DNA of 37,413 bases from an uncultured Actinomycetes bacterium (GCA_937128055.1 CAKZMC010000065.1:1-37413); one strand, 5' to 3'. Shown: positions 7,539 to 16,030, counted from the stretch's first letter. Translations and numbers: made by a program. Notes: generated from the sequence alone by a model not told the origin.

Positions 7539-7852
7539 GGGCTTTCGCTCCCGCCTTACTAGCCGTAAACGGCATCCTCAGACCGCTTCAAGATAGCCTT
7601 TCCGTCAAACGTAAAGGTTACCCGCCAGCATAATGCAGCTTACTTTGGGTCGCCCCAATGCCGGGCCAAGCGGCTGGGCGCCCCGCTGAACCCCACGACG
7701 TCCCCTCCGCAGGGAAGGGGCTAACCAGGCCGCCGAGGCCGCGGTATCGGCCGCTGGTCTGGCGAGAATACTACCTCGGCGCTATGCATCTCACATGCCC
7801 CGGCTTCCGATCGATGAGCGGTACGTAAGATGCGGAGTTGGAGGTAAGCGAG
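7539..7852 (+). other. Gene-free leader region with hairpins before signal peptidase
   Basis: No plausible gene lies in these 314 bases. Two GC-rich hairpins are evident near 7700-7780. One is CCCCT/AGGGG closing a small inner stem. The other is ACCAG/CTGGT enclosing GGCCG/CGGCC. Their position upstream of a gene on the same strand suggests a structured 5' leader or a terminator pair after DUF1858. No poly-U tract follows either stem. No known riboswitch class could be assigned. Confidence 0.35.
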
Positions 7853-8404
7853 ATGCAACACCTGGAAAGGCCCCTGTCGCGACTCCTGGAGGTAGCCGTT
7901 TTAGGCCTGGTCGCAATGGCCCTCGCCTTCAATTTCACTATTATTGCCCAGAGTTTCTTCTCTCCCTTCAGTGAGGTCCGGGGCGACTCCATGAATCCCT
8001 ACATCGAGGAGAACGACGCCGTGCTGACCACGGGAGTGAGCATGGAGGAACTCGCAGCCGGTGACGTGGTGGTTTTTCCGGATCCCGAGGGCGGCCCCGA
8101 TCCCATCGTGCATCGCATCGTATCCCTGCAAGAACGAGAGGGGGAGCTGGTGGCGGTCACCAAGGGGGATGCCAATCCCGACGTGGATCCCTTCGTCGTC
8201 CCCGCAGACAGGATCTACGGCAAGGTGCGCCTTGTGCTCCCCATGGGGGGTGCGTTTCTGCGTTTTCTCATATCGCCGTCCGGTTTCGTGCTCTGTGTGC
8301 TCTGTCCCTTCCTGGTCCTGGCCCTCTTCATTGCTGGTAAATATTACCAGGATAAACGGGGCAAAGGCAGCTGCCTGCTCCTGCGCGAAGTCATAAAGGC
8401 ATGA
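7853..8404 (+). CDS. Signal peptidase I, ER/archaeal (SipW-like) type
   Basis: A membrane peptidase (S26B-like) that removes signal peptides from exported proteins. It has 183 residues. An N-terminal membrane helix (LLEVAVLGLVAMALAFNF) precedes the nucleophile motif GDSMNP (S46), then the I-V-H-R-I motif with His87 where bacterial LepB has Lys, then KGDANPDVDP. A second hydrophobic helix and a short basic tail follow. The Ser-His arrangement marks the ER/archaeal class, in bacteria typified by SipW. ATG 7853 is chosen because GGAGG lies 8 bases upstream; the TTG at 7838 overlaps that site. No SipW-type substrate gene such as TasA or camelysin is adjacent, so its clients are unknown. Confidence 0.88.
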   Translation: MQHLERPLSRLLEVAVLGLVAMALAFNFTIIAQSFFSPFSEVRGDSMNPYIEENDAVLTTGVSMEELAAGDVVVFPDPEGGPDPIVHRIVSLQEREGELVAVTKGDANPDVDPFVVPADRIYGKVRLVLPMGGAFLRFLISPSGFVLCVLCPFLVLALFIAGKYYQDKRGKGSCLLLREVIKA

Positions 8405-8455
8405 CGCGCCCGCTTTCCTCAAGGACCATAGAGGTCCGCCCATGCCAACATTGGA

Positions 8456-8490
8456 CCCTCCGCACCCGGGGGAGCGGAGGGATTTATCTT
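8456..8490 (+). terminator. Probable intrinsic terminator after signal peptidase
   Basis: A perfect 8-bp stem CCCTCCGC (8456-8463) / GCGGAGGG (8474-8481) closes a 10-base loop and is followed by ATTTATCTT. It lies about 50 bp after the signal peptidase stop. The U-tract is imperfect. A smaller GGACC/GGTCC hairpin precedes it at about 8422. Confidence 0.55.
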
Positions 8491-8569
8491 CCGTTGCGGA
8501 AAGCGCCACGCAGGCCGGGATGCTTCAGGGAAGAAGCGGCGTTACCGAAAGAGTTAGCGGAGGTGATGC

Positions 8570-9337
8570 ATGCTTATCCTGTACGAGGAAGACGGCAGGG
8601 TGGAGGAGAGGGATTTCCTCCTGGTAAGCCATCGCGGAGGTCGTGGCTTCGGGCCGGAGAATACCCTGCAAGCGCTGCGGGGGGCCCTGGACTTCGGCGT
8701 GGAGATGGTGGAAACCGACGTGCGCATGTCCAGCGACGGTGTCCCGGTGATCCATCACGGCCCCTTTCTCGGGTATCACATCCTGGGGCGCCTTACGCTG
8801 GAGGAGATAAGGGAGAGGGCTCCCCACGTGCCCACCTTGCGGGATTTCCTGGAAACGGCGGGCACAAGATGCCTTCTCAACCTGGAGATAAAGAAATGCG
8901 ACCCCCGCGTGCTGGCGGAGACCCTGCGGGAAATCCCTCCCTTGCGCGCGCCCCTCATCAGCTCCTTCGACACCGATTTCCTGGCCGCTTTCAGGGAAAA
9001 CGGCTACCCGGCGGAGACGGGCGTCCTCTGCCAGTTCGAGCCGGCCTCGGAGAGGCTCCTCCGCCTGGCGCAACGCTGCGGGGCCACCGTGGTCCTCCCG
9101 GTGTGCTTTAGCGTGGACCGCGAGCTGGTAAGCAAGGCGCACGACGTCGGCCTGCGGGTGATCACCTGGACGGTCAACTCCGCGGATGATCTTGCGGAGC
9201 TGGTCGCCGCGGGCGTCGACGGAGCGATCACCGACGCCTATCCAGAGCTGCTCTCCTTCCTGGAGAACAACTACGGCGCCGGGAACCGCGACGGCGCGGC
9301 CACCCCGGCGGGGGAGGGAGGCAATGCGTCCGGCTGA
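8570..9337 (+). CDS. Glycerophosphodiester phosphodiesterase
   Basis: A GDPD-family enzyme of 255 residues that hydrolyses glycerophosphodiesters to sn-glycerol-3-phosphate and an alcohol. The active-site motifs are intact: H21-R22-G, P-E-N, V-E48-T-D50 (metal ligands), D-G-V-P-V-I-H-H (H62, H63) and N-L-E-I-K. The C-terminal TWTVNS and GVDGAITDAYPE motifs complete the TIM barrel. No signal peptide is visible, so it is likely cytoplasmic. GGAGGTG supports the ATG. A Gly/Ala-rich tail of about 20 residues follows the barrel. The first residues (LYEEDGRVEERD) are an extension before the usual HRG start. Confidence 0.92.
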   Translation: MLILYEEDGRVEERDFLLVSHRGGRGFGPENTLQALRGALDFGVEMVETDVRMSSDGVPVIHHGPFLGYHILGRLTLEEIRERAPHVPTLRDFLETAGTRCLLNLEIKKCDPRVLAETLREIPPLRAPLISSFDTDFLAAFRENGYPAETGVLCQFEPASERLLRLAQRCGATVVLPVCFSVDRELVSKAHDVGLRVITWTVNSADDLAELVAAGVDGAITDAYPELLSFLENNYGAGNRDGAATPAGEGGNASG

Positions 9338-9891
9338 AGCCTCCCACGCCCGGCCTTGCAACCGCCGCGTCGAATGTCGCGCGTATGGCCTCCCTCCAGA
9401 GAGGCGCCGGCCGCTGCAGGAGATGTTGCACAACCGGCAGGCGCCGCACATCGCGCATCTCCCCGAGAGGCGGTGAAGAAGCCGCGAAAAGTGGAAGCAG
9501 CCGACCGGGGATGGCCAGCTGCATTCCGGGTGGGGCGTTGGACTCTAGGTCCTTTGTTTAATTCTGTAATGGTGCAGGGAAGAAGGAAATCGGCCTTTGG
9601 TATTAAAAAAGTGCCGAATATGGTAATATATGGCGATTATGGTAGCATTGCTTAGAGCGTTTTCGCGGCAAGCCCCGGGAAAGCCGCCGCGGGAGCACCC
9701 GGAAACCCTCTCTGGTCCCATCCCGTCGTGAAAGTGCGGGCGGGGCCACGGCTCCTCGCTGGAAGCGCGGCGCCGCTTGGTATATCATGTGAGGAAAAGC
9801 ACGCAGCCTCAACGGGGTAGAGGTGCGCCGGCAGGTCGTCAATCTCTCGTGACCGTGACATTGCCATTCTTAAAACAAGGGGGGAAGCCGC
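9338..9891. other. Gene-free region with AT-rich island
   Basis: No credible gene is seen in these 554 bases. The left half is GC-rich without ribosome sites. An AT-rich island at about 9555-9655 contains TAATATAT-like elements that could be promoter -10 boxes for the acyl-CoA ligase, but no -35 at proper spacing is convincing. It would leave a leader of more than 200 bases. Confidence 0.4.
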
Positions 9892-11613
9892 ATGGAAAAG
9901 AATTTCAAGTGCTGGCCCGAGGGCGTGTATAAGAACCTGACCTACCCGGAGGTGCCCGTATACGAGATCCTGCGCTCCTCGGCCCGGCGCTGGCCCTGGC
10001 GCAACGCCATCATCTTCGGGGGCATGGAGATCACCTACCAGGAGCTGGACAATCTCTCCGACCGCTTCGCCACCGCCCTGGCGGCCATGGGGGTGATGAA
10101 GGGGGACCGGGTGGGCATCCACCTCCCCAACTGCCCCCAGTTCGCCATCGCGTACTTCGGGCTGCTCAAGGCGGGGGCTGTCTTCGTGCCCTTGAGCCCC
10201 TTGCTGGCGGAGAGGGAACTGGAGTTCCAGCTCAACGACGCCGGCGTGGAGACCTTTGTCGGCCTGGACCTGCTCTTCGGGATGCCCCAGCAGGTGCTAC
10301 CCAGGACCCCGGTGCAGCGGACCATCCTGGTAAGCCTGGCCGACTGCTATCCGCCCGTCGCGGCGCCGGCCAAGCTCCTACAGAGGCAGCCGACGCCCGA
10401 GGGGGCCATCGATCTCTCCAGCCTGCTGGCCGAGTACCCGGCAGAGCCTCCCCGGGTGGACTTCGACGTGCGCGAAGACCTGGCCCACATCGCCTATACC
10501 GGGGGCACTACCGGCACCCCCAAGGGGGTGATGATCACCCACTACAACGCGGTGGCCAACTGCTGCCAGTTCGCCCTGTGGTTCGGAGGTGGAGACGCTA
10601 ACTATCACGACGGCATATTCGAGGTCAGGCGCATGGAAGGGGACCGCGCCGAGAACCACCCCACGGGCGAAGCGAGAGAGGTGGCCCTCATCGTGGTGCC
10701 CTGGTTCCACGCCATGGGCGTCATAGGCTACCTTGACATGCAGCTCTTGGGTGGAAGCACGCTGGTGGTCTTCCCCCGCTTCGACCCCACGGAGTACCTG
10801 CAGGCCATCAACAAGTACCGTGCCACCGGCTTCGGGGGAGCCCCCCAGCTCTTCGTGCAGCTGGTGGAGAATCCCCTCTTCCGGGAGATCGATATGTCGG
10901 AAATCAGGCTGGTGGCCTCAGGGGCCGCCCCCATACCCCTGCACCTGCTCGAGTCCCTGCTCGAAAAGATACCCGGGGTGGTGTGCGAGGCCTACGGCCT
11001 CTCGGAGTGCACCATGGGCTGCGCGGCCAACCCGCCCACCCGCGAGGGCTTCAGGCTGGGATCGGTGGGCCTCCCCATGCAGGACACCGAGATAAGGATC
11101 GTCGACCCCGAAAGCGGCGACAAGGAGATGCCGGTGGGGGAGATAGGGGAGATTTGCATCAAGGGCCCGCAGGTCATGAAGGGTTACTGGAAGCGGCCTG
11201 AGGAGACGGCCGAGGTGCTGCGCGACGGGTGGCTCTACACCGGCGATATAGGCAAGTTCGACGAGGACGGCTATCTCTACATCGTGGACCGCAAGAAGGA
11301 CATGCTCATCTACAAGGGCTACAACGTCTACCCCCGCGACCTAGAGGAGGTTATCAACTCCCATCCTTCCGTGGCGCAATCGGCGGTGGTGGGGAAGTAC
11401 GACGAGCGCTCCGGCGACGTGCCCATCGCCTTCGTGCAGCTGGTCCCCGGCGCGCAGGCCACGGAGGAGGAAATCCTCGCTTTTGCCAACGACCGCCTCG
11501 CCAGGTACAAGAAGATACGCCTGTTGAAGATAGTGGATGCGCTGCCGGCCAGCCTGGCGGGGAAGGTGCTTCGCCGGGAGCTGCGCGAGCAGGCCCAGTC
11601 ACTTGAGATATAG
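9892..11613 (+). CDS. Acyl-CoA ligase (AMP-dependent synthetase, FadD-like)
   Basis: A 573-residue adenylate-forming enzyme that activates a carboxylic acid with ATP and CoA. The AMP-binding signature YTGGTTGTPKG (202-212) is exact. It is followed by A5-type YGLSEC, the YTGD motif in GWLYTGDIG, the hinge VDRKKDM and the C-terminal catalytic Lys in G-K558-V-L-R-R-E-L. The length and the AYGLSECTMG motif fit medium/long-chain fatty or branched acyl substrates, but specificity cannot be read by eye. A strong AAGGGGGGAAG site precedes ATG 9892. It converges with the mutase/thiolase operon and may supply that pathway with its CoA ester. Confidence 0.9.
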   Translation: MEKNFKCWPEGVYKNLTYPEVPVYEILRSSARRWPWRNAIIFGGMEITYQELDNLSDRFATALAAMGVMKGDRVGIHLPNCPQFAIAYFGLLKAGAVFVPLSPLLAERELEFQLNDAGVETFVGLDLLFGMPQQVLPRTPVQRTILVSLADCYPPVAAPAKLLQRQPTPEGAIDLSSLLAEYPAEPPRVDFDVREDLAHIAYTGGTTGTPKGVMITHYNAVANCCQFALWFGGGDANYHDGIFEVRRMEGDRAENHPTGEAREVALIVVPWFHAMGVIGYLDMQLLGGSTLVVFPRFDPTEYLQAINKYRATGFGGAPQLFVQLVENPLFREIDMSEIRLVASGAAPIPLHLLESLLEKIPGVVCEAYGLSECTMGCAANPPTREGFRLGSVGLPMQDTEIRIVDPESGDKEMPVGEIGEICIKGPQVMKGYWKRPEETAEVLRDGWLYTGDIGKFDEDGYLYIVDRKKDMLIYKGYNVYPRDLEEVINSHPSVAQSAVVGKYDERSGDVPIAFVQLVPGAQATEEEILAFANDRLARYKKIRLLKIVDALPASLAGKVLRRELREQAQSLEI

Positions 11614-11662
11614 GAAAAAGCAAACTTAACATAAGATATATTATCGGCGCTTGAGGTCTCGC

Positions 11663-11775
11663 ATGGACGGGCCTCGCCAAGGCGTGCTTTTCCCCCCTTG
11701 CGACATGAATTCCGCATGCCTCGAAAAGATGGCGAATGGACGGGCCTCGTCAGGTCGTGCTTTACCCCTTACGAC
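11663..11775. repeat. Imperfect direct repeat, two copies of about 41 bp
   Basis: A unit beginning ATGGACGGGCCTCG occurs at 11663-11704 and again at 11736-11775. Both copies continue through a GTGCTTT core to a C-rich end and a final CGAC. The copies differ at several positions and are 73 bp apart. The first can form a CGCC/GGCG hairpin followed by TGCTTTT, so they may be degenerate terminators or an intergenic repeat family. Confidence 0.5.
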
Positions 11776-11964
11776 CGCCTGAGCCCCGATCCATGTATGC
11801 GGTTATATGCGGTGGCGCCTTCCTACCGGGGACGGGCTTTCCGCGCGAGTGAGCGCACGGACGGCACCGTGTACTCTGCCGTGGAAAGACGGGCGCGCGG
11901 CCTTGGAGCAAGCGCTGCGAACCCACCCCCTGGCGTAAAGCGCCCGAGCCCCTGAACATGAACA

Positions 11965-12000
11965 ATATACACGTTATTGTATATACAGCCCTTATATATT
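11965..12000. promoter_or_regulatory. AT-rich dyad sharing GTATATACAG with the 6.9-kb operator
   Basis: ACAATA/TATTGT flank a short spacer, followed by GTATATACAG (11979-11988), the same ten bases found at 6906-6915. In a GC-rich sequence this is unlikely to be random base drift, but no start codon lies properly downstream on either strand. It may be a decoy site or the promoter of an unannotated small RNA. Confidence 0.25.
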
Positions 12001-12132
12001 TCCTTTATATCAGCAGCGGAACATTCCTCGGCCCGCTTCACGCACGCGAGCGCAGGGATCCGCCGCAACGCGGCGGACCGGCATCGCGCAACGGTACCGT
12101 GCGCGCCCTTGCGGGCGGGGCCACAGGCCCCG

Positions 12133-12549
12133 CTATGCGGGCTCGAAGGCCAGAAAGGTCCTCGCCTTCTCCCCTTCCCCGCGGTGCAGAAAGGTCGCCT
12201 TCATGGGCATGCCAATCTTTATCGATTCGGGCTTGCTCGCGTCCACTCCCTCGATGCGGGCGACCACGCGCAGGCCCTCGGCGAGGCTTACTACCCCCGT
12301 GCAGTAGGGGTTCTTCCTGCCGTACCCCTCCTTGGCCATGAAGGCGGGCCCGATATATATGCATGTGTAGGCGGCCAGCTCCCCCTCGCCCTTTATCTCC
12401 TGCCATTCCATCTGCGAGCTCCCGCACTCGTGGCAGAAGTGGCGCGGCGGCACGTAGATCTTCCCGCACTTGCCGCATTTCGATCCCATGAGCTTTTCCT
12501 CGTCGAGGAACTTGCGGTAAGAGATGTCGCTGAACGGCCTCTCCTCCAT
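12133..12549 (-). CDS. DUF35 OB-fold/zinc-ribbon acyl-CoA-binding protein
   Basis: A 138-residue partner protein of SCP2-type thiolases and related acyl-CoA enzymes. The N-terminal rubredoxin-like zinc ribbon has C25-G-K-C28 and C39-H-E-C42. A DUF35 OB-fold follows, with ELAAYTCIYIGP, YCTGVVSL and RVVARIEG. In archaeal HMG-CoA synthase/thiolase complexes and in steroid-degradation enzymes such proteins bind CoA and channel substrate. ATG 12549 is preferred over the upstream TTG because AGGAGGT lies just before it; the thiolase stop TAG is embedded in that ribosome site. This implies tight coupling with the upstream thiolase. It is the last gene of the operon. Confidence 0.9.
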   Translation of the reverse strand: MEERPFSDISYRKFLDEEKLMGSKCGKCGKIYVPPRHFCHECGSSQMEWQEIKGEGELAAYTCIYIGPAFMAKEGYGRKNPYCTGVVSLAEGLRVVARIEGVDASKPESIKIGMPMKATFLHRGEGEKARTFLAFEPA

Positions 12550-12553
12550 GGCC

Positions 12554-13825
12554 CTACCTCCTCTCAAAAATGGTGAACGTGCAGGTGCCGCCGGTCCCGC
12601 CCAGGTTCTGGGTGGCCCCGATATAGAGGTCCTTCCCCTTTATCTGGCGTTCGCCCGCCTCGCCCCGCAGCTGCTTCCACACCTCGTACATCTGGGCCGT
12701 CCCCGTCGCCCCCACGGGATGGCCCTTGCACTTGAGGCCACCGGAGGTGTTTATGGGCATGCGCCCGTCTCGCCGCGTGGCGCCCTCCGCGATGGCTTTG
12801 TACCCCTCCCCTTCCGGGAAGAAGCCGAGGTCCTCAACGTGGATGAGCTCCGCGATGCTGAAGCAGTCGTGCACCTCCGCGAACTGCACGTCCTTGGGCT
12901 TGAGGCCGGACATGCCGTAGGCCTCCGCCGCCGCCTGCTTGTTGGCCTCGAAGGAGGTGAGGCTGGGGCAGGCGTGCAGGCCCCTGCCGCTCCCCTGTCC
13001 GAAGCCGACCACGTAGATGGGGTTGTCGGTGTAGTTCTTGGCCAGCTCCTCCGCCACCAGGAGGACGCAGCTCGCGCCGTCGCTTATGGGGCAGCAGTCG
13101 TACAGGTGCATGGGCCAGGCCACGGGAGGATTGAAGCTGGGGTCGAAGAGGGCTTCCTTCTCGTCCGCCCAGTCGGGGACGGGCTCGCCTTTCTTCGCCG
13201 CCCGCGCCTTCTTGGCTTCCATGAGGTCCCGGATGGTCTGCTTGAACTGTGCCTTGGGGTTGAGGGGTGCGTTCTCGTGGCTCTTGATGGTGATGTTCAT
13301 GAGGTGCTCGCGCCCCGCCCCGTACTTGTGGAAATAGGCGGTGGCAAGGGCGCCGAAAACCCCGGGGAAGGTGTAGCCGGCCTCCCCTTCATAGGGAGAG
13401 GTCGCCAGGGCAAGGCCCTCCGTCACCTCCTCGGTGGTGCACTTGGACATCTCCTCCACCCCGCCGGCCAGCACGATGTCGTACATGCCGGACGCGATGG
13501 CCATGAGGCCGTCCCGCAGGGCCAGCGTGCTGGAGGCGCAGGCCCCTTCCGTCCTGGTCACCGCCTTAGGCGCGATACCGGTGAGATCGGCGATGATGGG
13601 GCCCCAGTGCGCTTGGTGCACGAAGAAGTCGTTGCTGAAGTTGCCTATCCAGGCTGCCTGGATATCCGCGGGATCGAAGCCCTTGTCCACGCTGGCGAGC
13701 ATCTCGGCGAAGGCCTCCGCGAAGAGGTCCTTGGAGTCCTTGTCCGGGAACATCCCGAAGTTGGACATCCCGGCGCCCACGATCGCCACTCCCCTTCCTA
13801 TCTTTCTCTTGCTCTTGCCTGCCAT
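12554..13825 (-). CDS. SCP2-type thiolase (acetyl-CoA acetyltransferase family)
   Basis: A 423-residue thiolase-superfamily enzyme. The nucleophilic Cys96 lies in T-E-G-A-C-A-S-S. H319 and C321 lie in V-H-D-C-F-S, and H369 in K-G-H-P-V-G-A-T-G. Such enzymes cleave a 3-ketoacyl-CoA to acetyl- or propionyl-CoA, or run in reverse. The HDCF arrangement and the DUF35 gene directly downstream mark the SCP2/archaeal-type, two-component class rather than FadA. The ORF track starts 101 codons too early: ATG 13825 follows AAAAGGAGGT. It sits 101 bp after the mutase small subunit. A long Lys-rich insert around residue 210 was noted. Substrate unknown. Confidence 0.9.
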   Translation of the reverse strand: MAGKSKRKIGRGVAIVGAGMSNFGMFPDKDSKDLFAEAFAEMLASVDKGFDPADIQAAWIGNFSNDFFVHQAHWGPIIADLTGIAPKAVTRTEGACASSTLALRDGLMAIASGMYDIVLAGGVEEMSKCTTEEVTEGLALATSPYEGEAGYTFPGVFGALATAYFHKYGAGREHLMNITIKSHENAPLNPKAQFKQTIRDLMEAKKARAAKKGEPVPDWADEKEALFDPSFNPPVAWPMHLYDCCPISDGASCVLLVAEELAKNYTDNPIYVVGFGQGSGRGLHACPSLTSFEANKQAAAEAYGMSGLKPKDVQFAEVHDCFSIAELIHVEDLGFFPEGEGYKAIAEGATRRDGRMPINTSGGLKCKGHPVGATGTAQMYEVWKQLRGEAGERQIKGKDLYIGATQNLGGTGGTCTFTIFERR

Positions 13826-13926
13826 ATTCCGACCTCCTTTTACCGGTACTGGTGCAGCGGCTACAGACTTCCTTCTCCTGTCCCTCCACCGGCGACCTGC
13901 CAGGGCACGCCCCGGCGCGGGACAGG

Positions 13927-14337
13927 CTAACCCACCTCCACCCTGCCGAGCTTCTCCCTGATGAAAGCGACGATGTCCCCGGTCACCGTCCCGGGGCCGA
14001 AAACGCCGTCCATGCCGATGCGGCGCAGCTCGTTGTGATCCTCCTCGGGGAACACTCCGCCGACGAGCAGGAGAAAATCGCCGCGCACGCCCTTCTCCTC
14101 CAGCATACGCACCAGCTCCTGCGCCCATTCCAGGTGGGCGCCGGAATGTACGGAGAAGCCGATGACGTCCACGTCTTCCTGTATGGCCGCCTCCACCACG
14201 CCCTCCACGGTCTTGAAACCGAAGAAGATGGACTCCATGCCTGCTTCGGAAAGGGCCTTGGAAACGGTCATGATGCCCCTCCAGTGGCCGTCGAGGCCCG
14301 GCTTGAAGAGCAGCACCCGGATCTTCTTCTCCATCAT
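13927..14337 (-). CDS. B12-binding small subunit of acyl-CoA mutase
   Basis: A 136-residue cobalamin-binding domain equivalent to the C-terminal part of methylmalonyl-CoA mutase, encoded separately as in archaea and isobutyryl-CoA mutase. The signature D16-G-H18-W-R-G21 supplies the lower axial His ligand. The G-F-S-V-H-S and V-G-G-V-F-P-E-E-D segments match the remaining SxL and GG cobalamin motifs. I chose ATG 14337, five bases after GGAGG; the GTG at 14343 overlaps that site and ATG 14334 is possible. The gene starts 10 bases after the large-subunit stop, a classic two-subunit arrangement. No MeaB-type G-protein chaperone is encoded nearby. Confidence 0.92.
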   Translation of the reverse strand: MMEKKIRVLLFKPGLDGHWRGIMTVSKALSEAGMESIFFGFKTVEGVVEAAIQEDVDVIGFSVHSGAHLEWAQELVRMLEEKGVRGDFLLLVGGVFPEEDHNELRRIGMDGVFGPGTVTGDIVAFIREKLGRVEVG

Positions 14338-14347
14338 CCCCACCTCC

Positions 14348-16030
14348 TCAAGCCACGAAGGGCAGCTGCCAGATGCCCCACACCTCTCGGTATACGCTGG
14401 TAATTTCTCCCAGGGTAGCCCCGGCGGCGGTCAGCTCGCTGACTACCGGCAGGACGTTCTCGCGCGCTTCGCATACCTTGCGCAGCTGGTCGAGCAGCTT
14501 GCCGACCTTCTGGTTATCCCTCTCGCGGCGCAGGTCCTGCAGGCGCTCCCTCTCTATGTCGGCGGCGCGGGGGTTGGTGCGGAAGGGCGGCGTGGGCTCC
14601 TCGCCTTCCAGGACGTAGCAGTTGACGCCGATGACCTTTTCGTCCCCGCTCTCCTGGTCGCGGCGGCGCTTGTTGAAGGCCTTGCTCATCTCGCCGAAAA
14701 GCCAGCCGGTGTTAAGGGCCTCCACCACGCCCCCCATCTCCTCGATCTGCTGGAAATACTCCCAGATGCGCTCCTCCAGCTCGCGGGTGAGGGATTCCAC
14801 GTAATAGGACCCGGCCATGGGGTCTATGACGTTGGCCACCCCGGTTTCCTCCTGCAGGACCTCCTGGGTGCGCACCGCCAGGCGCACCGCATCCTCGGTG
14901 GGCAGGCAGATGGCCTCGTCGAAGGAGTTGGTGTGCAGGGACTGGCAGCCGCCCAGCACCGCCTCCAGGGCCTGGTAAGCGGTGCGCACGATGTTTACCA
15001 TGGGCTGCTGGGCGGTGAGGGAGCAACCCGCCGTCTGCACGTGGAATCGGAAGCGGTAGGCATCGGGGTTCTCGGGGCGGTAGCGCTCCTTCATGAGGCG
15101 GTACCACAGCTTGCGCGCCGCGCGGTACTTGGCTATCTCCTCGAAGAAGTCGCGGTGGGCGGAGAGGTGGAAGGCCAGGCGGTGCACGAAATCGTCGATC
15201 TTCCAACCCCGGCGCAGCAGCTCGTCGATGTGGGCCACCGCGTTGGCCAGCCCCATGCCTATCTCCTGCACGGCGTCTATGCCTCCCTCGCGGTAGTTGT
15301 AGGTGGTGAAGTTTATGGGGTTCCAGCGCGGCGCCTCCCCCATGGCCGTGCAGTACTCGATGAGGTCGCAGGCCAGCTTGAGCAGGTCCGCCGGCTTCAG
15401 GGAACCCCAGGGGATGTACCCGATGGTCATGGTGAGGATGTCGTTCTGCGTGGTGCCGGCGAGCTGCTCCTTGCGTAAACCCCTTTTCTTGGCCACGTTG
15501 AAATACATGGAGGTGATGGCGGCGGAGGTCAGGGGCTCGACCACCAGCGCAACGCTCATCCTGTCGATGGGAAGATTTTCAACCATAGCCTCCACGCCGC
15601 GTATGGAATACAAGGGCACCCCTTCCTTTCCCACCTCATGGGCCGCCCCGTGCACCTCCTGGTCGGGGTCCACCCCGGCGAAGGTAAGTGAGTCCACCGC
15701 GGCCGAGAAGCCCGTCTCCCCCTCCTCGTAGAGCATCTTCCAGCGCTGGTTGGTCTCCTCCGGAGTCCCGTGGCCGGAGAACATGCGTATGGTCCACAAC
15801 CTTCCCCGGTACATGGTGGGATACACGCCTCGGGTGTAGGGTGGCTGTCCGGGGAACCCGATGTCCTCCAGGTAATCGATCCCCTCCGTGTCCAGGGGGG
15901 TGTAGAGGTCCTTCACCGGGATACCGGCATCCGTGTGGAAGGATTCCCGGCGTTCCGCCCAATTCTCCTTCGCCTTACGCCAATCCTCATATCCGCGTCT
16001 GATCTCCTCAAGGTCGGCCATCCTCTTCAT
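14348..16030 (-). CDS. Acyl-CoA mutase large subunit, noncanonical active site
   Basis: A 560-residue TIM-barrel subunit of the adenosylcobalamin-dependent methylmalonyl-CoA mutase superfamily. Conserved blocks include [43 protein letters not shown] and [11 protein letters not shown]. By ungapped comparison with remembered MCM sequences, the residues that hold methylmalonyl-CoA are changed. Tyr89 becomes F84 (RMFSG), Arg207 becomes Y205 ([10 protein letters not shown]), and the near-universal His244 becomes N245 (TTYNYREGG). It is therefore unlikely to be a plain methylmalonyl-CoA mutase. A related carbon-skeleton rearrangement on an uncharged or bulky acyl-CoA is possible. ATG 16030 follows GGAGAAGGGAAGGGG; ATG 16021 is an alternative. 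The small subunit follows. Confidence 0.88.
   Translation of the reverse strand: MKRMADLEEIRRGYEDWRKAKENWAERRESFHTDAGIPVKDLYTPLDTEGIDYLEDIGFPGQPPYTRGVYPTMYRGRLWTIRMFSGHGTPEETNQRWKMLYEEGETGFSAAVDSLTFAGVDPDQEVHGAAHEVGKEGVPLYSIRGVEAMVENLPIDRMSVALVVEPLTSAAITSMYFNVAKKRGLRKEQLAGTTQNDILTMTIGYIPWGSLKPADLLKLACDLIEYCTAMGEAPRWNPINFTTYNYREGGIDAVQEIGMGLANAVAHIDELLRRGWKIDDFVHRLAFHLSAHRDFFEEIAKYRAARKLWYRLMKERYRPENPDAYRFRFHVQTAGCSLTAQQPMVNIVRTAYQALEAVLGGCQSLHTNSFDEAICLPTEDAVRLAVRTQEVLQEETGVANVIDPMAGSYYVESLTRELEERIWEYFQQIEEMGGVVEALNTGWLFGEMSKAFNKRRRDQESGDEKVIGVNCYVLEGEEPTPPFRTNPRAADIERERLQDLRRERDNQKVGKLLDQLRKVCEARENVLPVVSELTAAGATLGEITSVYREVWGIWQLPFVA

Larger units (their letters stand above)
11614..12132. other. 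Gene-free convergent intergenic region
   Basis: These 519 bases lie between the ends of the acyl-CoA ligase (+) and the DUF35 gene (-). They hold an imperfect direct repeat and an AT-rich, promoter-like island (about 11955-12010). I see no credible gene and no classical terminator with a U-tract. CGCC/GGCG in the first repeat copy followed by TGCTTTT is the closest to one. Confidence 0.45.

Noticed and set aside
7660-7780. Resemblance to a c-di-AMP (ydaO-type) riboswitch, from CGCTGAACCCC and GGGGCTAACCA
   Set aside because: The conserved 3' half of that class could not be found and the stem order does not fit, so only a generic structured leader is claimed.
11823-12068. 81-codon minus-strand ORF in the convergent spacer
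   Set aside because: No ribosome site and an Arg/Ala-rich tail; it spans an AT-rich regulatory-looking island, so coding is unlikely.
12524-13930. 468-codon plus-strand ORF opposite the thiolase
   Set aside because: Mirror of the thiolase reading frame with no recognisable motifs; the minus-strand thiolase is unambiguous.
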